In this document: piece by piece, positions 57,545 through 64,000 of the stretch | Layout of the letters: each line of letters starts with the position of its first letter | How positions within the stretch are numbered: the stretch's first letter is position 1 | Source of the DNA: JAAYJT01 sp037445555 | GTDB taxonomy: Bacteria > Bacteroidota > Bacteroidia > Bacteroidales > JAAYJT01 | Direction: 5' to 3' | Assembly (NCBI GenBank): GCA_037445555.1 | Contig: JBBIKG010000019.1 | Location: 1-64,000, forward strand | Length of the DNA: 64,000 nucleotides | The notes under the pieces: generated by a model | Database searches by the model: none | Told to the model about the DNA's origin: nothing | What the model saw: the letters and a program-made list of their open reading frames with translations, nothing else | Program-made: the position numbers and the translations under genes

Positions 57545-58582
57545 TCATTTGCGCCTGGATTCAAGCGTAAGCTGCCATTTCCATGCAGAGAGAGTCATTT
57601 CATCAAGCGAGCGGCTTACACACCATTGCAATTCCTTATTTGCCCGGGTGACATCGGCCCAGATTTTCACAATATCTCCTTTGCGCCTGGGGGCAAACTC
57701 ATAGTTTAACTTCTGCCCGCTGACCTTTTCGAACGACTCAATTACCTCAAGCACCGAATAGCCCCTGCCAGCACCGATATTATACACCTCACAGGATTCT
57801 TTGTATTTTTTGTGCAAAAGGTGTTCCAGAGCTGCTATATGCGCGTTGGCGAGATCCATTACATGTATGTAATCGCGAATGGCCGTGCCATCAGGTGTAT
57901 CATAATCACTGCCGAATACATGTAGTATTTTTTGAATGCCCGCGGCAGTCTGGGTGATGAATGGCATCAGATTGCCCGGTGTACCGATAGGGTATTCGCC
58001 GATAAGTGCGGACGGGTGAGCGCCGATGGGGTTAAAATAGCGAAGTGATACCGCATTTAAGTTTTCTTTTTTGCAGGAGTCCTCTATGATATGTTCCGAG
58101 ATCTGTTTGGTTCTTCCGTAAGGCGACCAGGCTTTGCCGAAGGGACAATTTTCGGATACGGGTAAAATATCGGGCTGACCATACACCGTGCATGAAGAGG
58201 AAAAAACCAGGCTTCTTATGTTGTGCCCGTGCATATTTTCAAGCAGGTTTATAAGGCTGAACAGGTTGTTGCGAAAATATAGCAGAGGGTTCTGAACAGA
58301 CTCATTCACTGCCTTCAGAGCCGCAAAATGAATAATGGCATCAATTTTACCCACGCCAGCAAAAAACGCCCTGGCGGCATCGCAGTCAGCAAGGTCAACT
58401 GCTACAAAACCCGGTCTTTTTCCGGCTATTTGCTCAATGAAATCAACCACTTCAGCGTATGAATTCGAGAGGTTGTCGGCAATCAGCACATCATAACCCT
58501 GATTCATAAGTTCAACCACCGTGTGTGAGCCTAAATAACCCGTGCCCCCGGTAACAAGAACCAAAGAGTTTTTATTATTCAT
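57545..58582 (-). CDS. galE: UDP-glucose 4-epimerase
   Basis: A 345-residue SDR epimerase interconverting UDP-glucose and UDP-galactose (or the GlcNAc/GalNAc pair). TGGTGYLGSHT binds NAD, and the catalytic segment SPYGRTK (YxxxK), YNIGAGRGYSVLEV and the C-terminal WADVTRANKELQW are conserved. It lies 46 bases before rfbB on the same strand, and the acyltransferase gene is just upstream. Confidence 0.93.
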   Translation of the reverse strand: MNNKNSLVLVTGGTGYLGSHTVVELMNQGYDVLIADNLSNSYAEVVDFIEQIAGKRPGFVAVDLADCDAARAFFAGVGKIDAIIHFAALKAVNESVQNPLLYFRNNLFSLINLLENMHGHNIRSLVFSSSCTVYGQPDILPVSENCPFGKAWSPYGRTKQISEHIIEDSCKKENLNAVSLRYFNPIGAHPSALIGEYPIGTPGNLMPFITQTAAGIQKILHVFGSDYDTPDGTAIRDYIHVMDLANAHIAALEHLLHKKYKESCEVYNIGAGRGYSVLEVIESFEKVSGQKLNYEFAPRRKGDIVKIWADVTRANKELQWCVSRSLDEMTLSAWKWQLTLESRRK

Positions 58583-58642
58583 GATGTAATTCGTTAACCT
58601 GCCATAACTTGGGGTATTTCCGAAAATTAGCTTGTTATCATA

Positions 58643-59227
58643 TTACCCAGGTAAAACTTTTCTCACCATGTTATTGGTTAAAGCATAGATTTCAGTGCTT
58701 TCCGAACAAACAGCCAAGCCATCCGGTCCAAAATACAACCTGTGACCGTATTCGCTCACCCAGCCAACCTGTTTTGATGGATTGCCGACAACAAGAGCAT
58801 AGGGCAATACATCCTTGGTTACAACCGCTCCGGCCCCAATCATAGCAAATTGCCCAATGGTGTGCCCACACAAAATGGTTGCGTTTGCACCTATGGTCGC
58901 TCCTTTCTTAACAATAGTCGGAAGATATTTATCCCTGCGAACGATTGCGCTCCGGGGATTCAGAATATTGGTAAACACCATTGATGGTCCTAAAAAAACA
59001 TCATCCTCGCAAATGACCCCCGTATAAATGCTGACATTGTTCTGCACCTTGACATTACGTCCGAGCACAACACCAGGCGAAACCACTACATTTTGTCCCA
59101 GATTGCATTGCTTTCCTATCACACATCCACTCATAACATGGGAAAAGTGCCATATTTTTGTCCCTTTTCCAATCGAACAGCCGTCATCTATTACAGCCGT
59201 CGGGTGTGCAAAAAAAACGTTTTCCAT
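58643..59227 (-). CDS. WbpD-like N-acetyltransferase (left-handed beta-helix)
   Basis: A 194-residue hexapeptide-repeat acyltransferase. It matches WbpD/WlbB, which acetylates the 3-amino group of UDP-2-acetamido-3-amino-2,3-dideoxyglucuronate in O-antigen synthesis. Marks are IGKGTKIWHFSHV, the repeats with GANATILCGHTIG and ALVVGNPSKQVGWVSEYGHRL. It begins three bases after the WbpE-like aminotransferase, so the two are consecutive pathway genes. The upstream dehydrogenases (WbpA, WbpB) are not in the window. Confidence 0.9.
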   Translation of the reverse strand: MENVFFAHPTAVIDDGCSIGKGTKIWHFSHVMSGCVIGKQCNLGQNVVVSPGVVLGRNVKVQNNVSIYTGVICEDDVFLGPSMVFTNILNPRSAIVRRDKYLPTIVKKGATIGANATILCGHTIGQFAMIGAGAVVTKDVLPYALVVGNPSKQVGWVSEYGHRLYFGPDGLAVCSESTEIYALTNNMVRKVLPG

Positions 59228-59230
59228 TTT

Positions 59231-60370
59231 TCACTCATTTAGGAAGTTAAGCACCTGTTGAGTTATATAGCCAAGCTGAGTTTCGTCAAGTTCAGTGTGC
59301 ATGGGCAATGAAATCACCTGATTGCAAAGCTGCTCGGTAACAGGAAGTTCTCCAATCTGGAAACCATATTTTGCGAAAGCCTTCTGAAGGTGAATAGGCA
59401 CCGGATAATACACCATGGCTGGAACGCCTGCAGCTTGCAGGTGAGTAATCAGCTTGTTTCGGTCAGCCCCTGAAATCTTCATTGTGTACTGATGAAACAC
59501 ATGTGTTGACTTCGGGTGCCTCAGCGGTACTACAATTTCATTATTGGTGCTGAATGCAGCGTCATATGTATCAGCAGCACTGAGCCTAGCCTGATTATAG
59601 CGGTCAAGGTAGCGTAATTTGACATTAAGCACAGCTGCCTGAATGCTGTCGAGCCGTGAATTTATACCTGTGTGGTCATGATAATACCTGACTGTCATGC
59701 CATGATTGGCCAAACTTCGCAATCTGGCAGCCAATGCGTCATCATTGGTAAAAAGTGCTCCCCCATCGCCATAGCATCCCAAATTTTTCGACGGAAAAAA
59801 TGACATGCAACCCACTTGTCCCATGCTGCCCGCCCTGGCGTATGATCCGTTATGGAAGAGATACAAAGCACCTATTGACTGGCAGGCGTCTTCGATGACA
59901 AAAAGATTGTGCTTTTTTGCAATGGCAAGCAAAGGCTCCATATCGGCACATTGGCCAAACAAATGTACCGGCACGATGGCTTTGGTTCGCGGCGTGATGC
60001 GGTGTTCTATGTCGTTGCAGTCGATGTTGAATGTGCCCGCATCAACGTCGGCAAAAATAGGTGTCAATCCGAGCAAGGCAATAACCTCGGCTGTAGCGAT
60101 AAAGGTAAATGCTGTTGTAATGACTTCATCGCCGGGTTGTACGCCAGCGGCCATCATCGCCAGCTGAAGGGCGTCTGTTCCGTTGGCACAGCCAATCACA
60201 TGTTTCACTCCAAGATATTCGCCCAGATTGTTTTCAAATTCTTTCACTACCGGGCCATTGATAAACTGCGTTGAATCAACTACGGCTTGAATTGCTTCGT
60301 CGACCTCGTGTTTGATTTTCGTGTACTGACCTTTAAGGTCGACCATTTGTATTTTACCAGCCGGTGGCAT
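59231..60370 (-). CDS. DegT/DnrJ/EryC1-type sugar aminotransferase (WbpE-like)
   Basis: A 379-residue PLP aminotransferase that puts an amino group on a keto-sugar nucleotide. The PLP lysine is in SFFPSKNLGCYGDGG. The start at 60370 (MPPAGKIQMVDLKGQY) is chosen since homologues include IQMVDL just after their N-terminus, and a -7 box at 60388 makes the earlier ATG at 60478, which overlaps the neighbouring gene, impossible. With the WbpD-like gene three bases later, it fits synthesis of a 2,3-diaminosugar acid. Confidence 0.9.
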   Translation of the reverse strand: MPPAGKIQMVDLKGQYTKIKHEVDEAIQAVVDSTQFINGPVVKEFENNLGEYLGVKHVIGCANGTDALQLAMMAAGVQPGDEVITTAFTFIATAEVIALLGLTPIFADVDAGTFNIDCNDIEHRITPRTKAIVPVHLFGQCADMEPLLAIAKKHNLFVIEDACQSIGALYLFHNGSYARAGSMGQVGCMSFFPSKNLGCYGDGGALFTNDDALAARLRSLANHGMTVRYYHDHTGINSRLDSIQAAVLNVKLRYLDRYNQARLSAADTYDAAFSTNNEIVVPLRHPKSTHVFHQYTMKISGADRNKLITHLQAAGVPAMVYYPVPIHLQKAFAKYGFQIGELPVTEQLCNQVISLPMHTELDETQLGYITQQVLNFLNE

Positions 60371-60387
60371 GCGCTCAGGTGTTTGTG

Positions 60388-60395
60388 CAAATATA
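60388..60395 (-). promoter_or_regulatory. -7 box (TATATTTG) of the WbpE-like/WbpD-like/galE/rfbB group
   Basis: TATATTTG on the minus strand, 17 bases before the ATG at 60370. It lies at the end of the preceding gene's frame and decides the aminotransferase start. Confidence 0.45.
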
Positions 60396-60407
60396 TTGTA
60401 AAATGGG

Positions 60408-61388
60408 CTAAGGCAGCTTTGATACAAGGCTAAAATGGCGGATAACAGAGAGCTGGATACAGTGGTGATATACATCATGTACCCCTTTTTGGTATTCTAT
60501 TTTCACAGTGCCGGCGTCACATTTGATATCGTAACCCACCCTTATAACCACCGGATCGTCACGCATTTCCATATAACCAAAATATCCGGCTGTTTCGGCA
60601 TAGAATGCGGAATGTTTTCCTGTCATTTTCAAACCGAATCCAATCAGCAGGGCGTCGTTTTGCCGGTTTCTATCAAAATTCGTTTGCCAGGCATAAAAAC
60701 CCAGCATTCCGTACGCCCGGGTAATTCTCTCATTATTTTCACCGGACACTATCAGGGTTTTCCCGAATGAAATATCGAAAAAATATCCGGGGGCGTCCGA
60801 AAAACGTGCATCGTAGAGCCTTGTTCCCGAGGGCGCACGGAGTCCTATCCGGAGCACTACATCCGGGAACCGGGGTCCGTTGACAAGGGCGAAGTAGGTG
60901 TTCATTCCTATATCGCCTGTGGCCAAGCCTTCGACATGTCGGCTACGGGCTCGCCTTTCATCACGAAGCATGGTGTCGGTTTTATAGTACTCAATGGGGG
61001 TGTGGCTGATTTCAAGCGCGGCCTTGCCATTGGCAAACGGAAAATATAACCTGCTGTTGCCATCGATCGTTTGCTCACCTGCCTGAAAATAATACCGGGA
61101 GCCTGCTTCAAACAAAGCCTTATCGAAAAGCACCCCTGTGTGCATGTCGGGCACCGGAAGTGCATTAGGCCCAAGATATCCGGGGCTAAGGATCATGTAT
61201 CGGCTCCAATGGGTTATTCCGTCCCATCCATGCTTCTGATTCCACCAGTAATAGTCCTGTGCAGAAATATGTTGCACCCAGGCAAATATCCAAATCAGGA
61301 AGCTAGCTAAGAGTCTGCAGTGGTGGAATGCGACAATCAGGGAAATCTTCCGATTCGTCACTCTGGCGGCCTCCATTAGCTTGAGCAT
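60408..61388 (-). CDS. Exported protein, likely outer-membrane beta-barrel, unrecognised family
   Basis: A 326-residue protein with a hydrophobic N-terminal signal region (about 17-44, ending HISAQ). The rest is an alternating pattern of polar and aromatic residues (YFDISFGKTLIVSG, DALLIGFGLKMTGKHSAFYAE, VIRVGYDIKCDAGTVKIEYQ) like an outer-membrane barrel of roughly 12 strands. I recognise no family. It lies on the minus strand between the sugar-nucleotide group and divergent waaA, and has its own -7 box at 61405-61412; the start may be 61388 or 61376. A link to surface polysaccharide is suggested only by position. Confidence 0.65.
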   Translation of the reverse strand: MLKLMEAARVTNRKISLIVAFHHCRLLASFLIWIFAWVQHISAQDYYWWNQKHGWDGITHWSRYMILSPGYLGPNALPVPDMHTGVLFDKALFEAGSRYYFQAGEQTIDGNSRLYFPFANGKAALEISHTPIEYYKTDTMLRDERRARSRHVEGLATGDIGMNTYFALVNGPRFPDVVLRIGLRAPSGTRLYDARFSDAPGYFFDISFGKTLIVSGENNERITRAYGMLGFYAWQTNFDRNRQNDALLIGFGLKMTGKHSAFYAETAGYFGYMEMRDDPVVIRVGYDIKCDAGTVKIEYQKGVHDVYHHCIQLSVIRHFSLVSKLP

Positions 61389-61404
61389 GCAACGTTGGTT
61401 TGCA

Positions 61405-61412
61405 CAAAGGTA
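61405..61412 (-). promoter_or_regulatory. -7 box (TACCTTTG) of the unrecognised barrel gene
   Basis: TACCTTTG on the minus strand, 16 bases before the ATG at 61388. Divergent to the waaA box at 61444, leaving 31 bases between the two boxes. Confidence 0.5.
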
Positions 61413-61443
61413 ATGAGCCTGAGCGATATTACGGTTGATTGTC

Positions 61444-61451
61444 TAATTTTG
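61444..61451 (+). promoter_or_regulatory. -7 box (TAATTTTG) of waaA
   Basis: TAATTTTG, 101 bases before the ATG at 61553. It rules out the start at 61439 (TTG), which lies upstream of the box. No -33 TTG at ideal spacing. Confidence 0.45.
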
Positions 61452-61552
61452 CAGCAGGTACTTATGTGAGTTGTTCCAACCGGGTTTTTCGTATGAATAC
61501 CGGGATTGGGAGCGAATCAATGACAAACATATATCTGAGTAATTACAACCAA

Positions 61553-62806
61553 ATGGCCTTCCTGTATAATCTAGGCATACATATTCACCTGTGGTTGATC
61601 CGGCTGGCATCGCTATTTCATCCGAAAGCAAAAAAATGGATCATTGGAAGGCGTGATACATTTATCGATCTCAAGCATTTTTCTGGCACAGGAGCACCTG
61701 TAGTCTGGTTTCATTGCGCCTCGCTGGGGGAGTTTGAGCAGGGAAGGCCAGTAATTGAAGCCTTCAAAGCGAAATATCCGGGCTATAAAATTCTGCTCAC
61801 CTTCTACTCCCCCTCCGGGTTTGAAGTGCGTCGCAATTACCTCCAAGCCGATCTGGTTTGTTACCTGCCCGCAGACACTTCGCAAAATGCAAGGAAATTC
61901 GTCAGTATCGTCAAGCCTGTGTTTGCTGTGTTTGTTAAATACGAATACTGGCACAATTATTTAAATGAACTGGCCGGGAAAAATATTCCGCTGATAGTGA
62001 TTTCAGCTATATTTCGCCCTGATCAGTATTTTTTCAGGTGGTGGGGAGGCTGGTTTTTGAACAATCTGAAAAAGGTGCGGTATTTCTTTGTGCAGGACAT
62101 GCATTCGTTACGAATACTGCAAAGACATGGAATAACACAGGCCTGCCTGAGTGGCGACACCCGTTTTGACCGTGTTTTACAAATAGCCTCCGAGCAGGCT
62201 TCGATAGATACGGTTGAAGATTTTTGTGAAGGCAAGCAGGCTATTGTTGCAGGTAGTACCTGGCCGGCTGATGAACAGGTACTTGCCAGATTGTTTTTCG
62301 ACCTGGATGAAAAGCCCATCCTGATCATCGCTCCGCATGAGGTTAATGAAACCCACCTGCAACAGTTGGATGATGTGTTCAAAGGCAATGCCATACGTTA
62401 CTCACAACTTGCCGGAAAAGCCGACCGCACAAAATCCGTACTGATAATTGACAACATCGGAATGCTTTCAAAGCTCTACCGCTATGGGAGCCTTGCGTAT
62501 GTTGGTGGCGGATTTGGCGCTGGAATTCACAATCTCCTCGAAGCTGCCGTGTATGGAATCCCGGTATTGTTTGGTCCAAACAATCATAAATTCAAAGAAG
62601 CTCAGGGACTGATTGCTGTGGGCGGGGGTTTCAGTATTTCGAATTATGGCGACCTTAAATTAACCTTTCAAAAACTGATTTCAGGTGGTTCGTTGAAGAA
62701 AAGCGGCGCATCCGCCGAAGATTATATACGAAAAAATGCTGGTGCGACGATCAAAATTATGCGGTTTATCGACTCTATGATGCCTTTGACGACCCCGGGC
62801 GACTAA
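61553..62806 (+). CDS. waaA: 3-deoxy-D-manno-octulosonic-acid (Kdo) transferase
   Basis: Adds Kdo from CMP-Kdo to lipid IVA in the lipid A-core biosynthesis, at the inner membrane. The 417-residue protein (from MAFLYNLGI) has an N-terminal membrane helix, the acidic catalytic motif in WFHCASLGEFEQGRP, TFYSPSGFEVR and the C-terminal GGGFGAGIHNLLEAAVYGIPVLFGP. The ATG at 61553 is preferred since homologues start with a membrane segment of this type. Divergent from the unrecognised barrel gene. Confidence 0.94.
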   Translation: MAFLYNLGIHIHLWLIRLASLFHPKAKKWIIGRRDTFIDLKHFSGTGAPVVWFHCASLGEFEQGRPVIEAFKAKYPGYKILLTFYSPSGFEVRRNYLQADLVCYLPADTSQNARKFVSIVKPVFAVFVKYEYWHNYLNELAGKNIPLIVISAIFRPDQYFFRWWGGWFLNNLKKVRYFFVQDMHSLRILQRHGITQACLSGDTRFDRVLQIASEQASIDTVEDFCEGKQAIVAGSTWPADEQVLARLFFDLDEKPILIIAPHEVNETHLQQLDDVFKGNAIRYSQLAGKADRTKSVLIIDNIGMLSKLYRYGSLAYVGGGFGAGIHNLLEAAVYGIPVLFGPNNHKFKEAQGLIAVGGGFSISNYGDLKLTFQKLISGGSLKKSGASAEDYIRKNAGATIKIMRFIDSMMPLTTPGD

Positions 62807-62968
62807 GCTTTTTATGACGTTTTACAAATACACAACGCCTTGTGTCTGAAAGCAAGACGGGGATTTCATCCTGATAATCCGATAAACGACAGGCTGTAAA
62901 GTTCGACCACAACCTGAAAGCTGCATTCTAATTCAATGCCTTCTATATTGCGACCTTTACTGGTAAGA

Positions 62969-62997
62969 TTGCGAAACGTTAGAATGGTTTATCTTTG
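62969..62997 (+). promoter_or_regulatory. Promoter of pdxA (TTG-N18-TATCTTTG)
   Basis: TTG at 62969-62971, an 18-base spacer and TATCTTTG at 62990-62997, 33 bases before the pdxA ATG. Both Bacteroidota promoter elements are present. Confidence 0.6.
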
Positions 62998-63030
62998 CAA
63001 AAAGCGCGTTATTGTTTAAAGATACTATCT

Positions 63031-64000
63031 ATGAGCAGGATTTTTGATGAGGATTATAAGATACGAGTGGGTATCACTTCGGGCGACAGCAATGGAATCG
63101 GGTACGAAATAATCATGAAGGCATTATCGGATCAGCGCCTCACGGAGTTATGCACACCCATCGTTTACGGCACTTCCAAAGCGGCATCTTATCACCGCAA
63201 AACCGTTATACTTAGCGACTTTAATTTCAACATCATCCGAAAAGCTGATCAGGCCAGTCACAAAAAAGCCAACTTGATTAGCCTGATGGATCAGGAAATC
63301 AGAATTGATATTGGGCAAAGCACTGTCGTTGGCGGAGAAATGGCCTACCGTTCGCTAGAAGCCGCCACCGAAGATCTTGAAAAAAATCAGATTGATGTAC
63401 TGGTTACGGCGCCGATCAACAAGCACAGCATTCACCAGGCAGGATTTCAGTTTGCCGGCCACACCGAATACCTCGCCAGTCGCTTTAATGCCGGTGAGTA
63501 TCTCATGCTTATGGTGAGTCGCTTTATGCGTATCGGGGTTATCACCGGACATATTCCACTCGGTCAAGTGCCAGCAACTCTTAATGAAACCTTGATCACT
63601 CAAAAAATAAATTTACTGCATAAATCTCTTATTCAGGACTTTGGAATTCAAAAACCAAAGATTGCCTTGCTGGGCATTAACCCACATGCGGGCGACAACG
63701 GAGTGTTGGGGATTGAAGAACAGGATTTGATCATTCCTTTGGTCAATAAGCTGTTTGATAAAGGCAAGCTTGTTTTCGGGCCGTTTGCTGCAGACGGGTT
63801 CTTCGGTTCGGGCAAGTTTACACATTTCGACGGCGTGCTGGCTATGTTTCACGACCAGGGATTGATTCCTTTTAAAACGATGTCATTCGATACGGGTGTT
63901 AATTTTACTGCAGGTCTGCCCGTGATCCGCACATCTCCGGCTCATGGTACTGCCTTCGAGATAGCCGGTAAAGACCTCGCCTCGCCTGATTCATTGCGAG
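63031..64000 (+). CDS. pdxA: 4-hydroxythreonine-4-phosphate dehydrogenase (partial, runs off right edge)
   Basis: PdxA catalyses an NAD-dependent oxidation in the DXP-dependent route to pyridoxal phosphate. The frame from the ATG at 63031 stays open to the window end (323 codons). Family landmarks: VGITSGDSNGIGYEI at the start, TAPINKHSIHQAGFQFAGHTE with the metal-binding His, and FDGVLAMFHDQGLIPFK with further metal ligands; FTAGLPVIRTSPAHGTAFEIAG follows. Only the last few residues are missing. PdxA supports the PLP enzymes of this window and shares the DXP precursor with the dxs/dxr pathway. Confidence 0.95.
   Translation, partial: MSRIFDEDYKIRVGITSGDSNGIGYEIIMKALSDQRLTELCTPIVYGTSKAASYHRKTVILSDFNFNIIRKADQASHKKANLISLMDQEIRIDIGQSTVVGGEMAYRSLEAATEDLEKNQIDVLVTAPINKHSIHQAGFQFAGHTEYLASRFNAGEYLMLMVSRFMRIGVITGHIPLGQVPATLNETLITQKINLLHKSLIQDFGIQKPKIALLGINPHAGDNGVLGIEEQDLIIPLVNKLFDKGKLVFGPFAADGFFGSGKFTHFDGVLAMFHDQGLIPFKTMSFDTGVNFTAGLPVIRTSPAHGTAFEIAGKDLASPDSLR

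Noticed and set aside
60371..60478. N-terminal extension of the aminotransferase to the ATG at 60478
   Set aside because: It overlaps the end of the upstream gene, has a hydrophobic composition not found in the family, and precedes the -7 box at 60388.
62830..62845. ACACAA/TTGTGT inverted repeat 24 bases after waaA as a terminator
   Set aside because: Six base pairs with AT-rich ends and no T-tract following; a terminator call is not supported.

Overview
The window reads as a chromosome segment of a Bacteroidota bacterium, probably of the Bacteroidales/Marinilabiliales kind. It carries the type IX secretion (T9SS) core genes porP-gldK-gldL-gldM-gldN, a SprE/PorW-type lipoprotein, a DUF2795 protein and a Bacteroidota-style Cys-tailed SecA. 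Many genes are preceded by a TAnnTTTG -7 box, the signature of Bacteroidota primary-sigma promoters, and these boxes rule out several over-long reading frames. No rRNA, tRNA, CRISPR array or complete mobile element was found. Genes run off both edges: a transposase-like start at the left and pdxA at the right.

Layout. 1-1250: end of an IS256-like element abutting a probably truncated, AT-rich membrane-protein gene. 1250-2950: tryptophanase, preceded by a long leader with a short ORF ending Pro-stop. 2959-9008: a corrinoid one-carbon cluster. Methionine synthase is split into separate homocysteine, cobalamin, activation and folate proteins, followed by a fused MetV-MetF; a divergent UroD-fold methyltransferase has its own promoter. 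9057-16840: rlmN, an FNR-like oxidoreductase, an ABC-F protein, a YifB/ComM ATPase, a methyltransferase-like protein, a lone ABC ATPase and a PduO-type cobalamin adenosyltransferase. 16933-21971: DUF2795 protein, secA, pyrH, frr. 22106-29456: AI-2E-type permease, a large peptidase-like/beta-propeller/beta-barrel protein, a ZIP transporter, and pncB-pncA (NAD salvage). 29626-32180: fabD, folE, a PTPS/QueD enzyme and a bactofilin.

32271-47769 is an envelope and T9SS region: sprE/porW, a membrane-anchored M23 peptidase, dxr, rseP, dxs, a YitT protein, then porP-gldKLMN closed by a strong terminator. recG and pheT follow. 52648-56154 is a four-gene cassette (DUF2141, SnoaL-like, SDR, phytoene-desaturase-like FAD enzyme) whose product I cannot name. 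56434-62806 is a surface-polysaccharide block (WbpE-like aminotransferase, WbpD-like acetyltransferase, galE, rfbB) with an unrecognised exported protein and divergent waaA (Kdo transferase). pdxA begins at 63031.

The most interesting parts are the split methionine synthase with its divergent UroD-like partner, the candidate TnaC-like leader of tryptophanase, the oxidoreductase cassette at 52.6-56.2 kb, and the HELVH/beta-propeller/barrel fusion. All assignments rest on reading translations and remembered family motifs; no database search was run.
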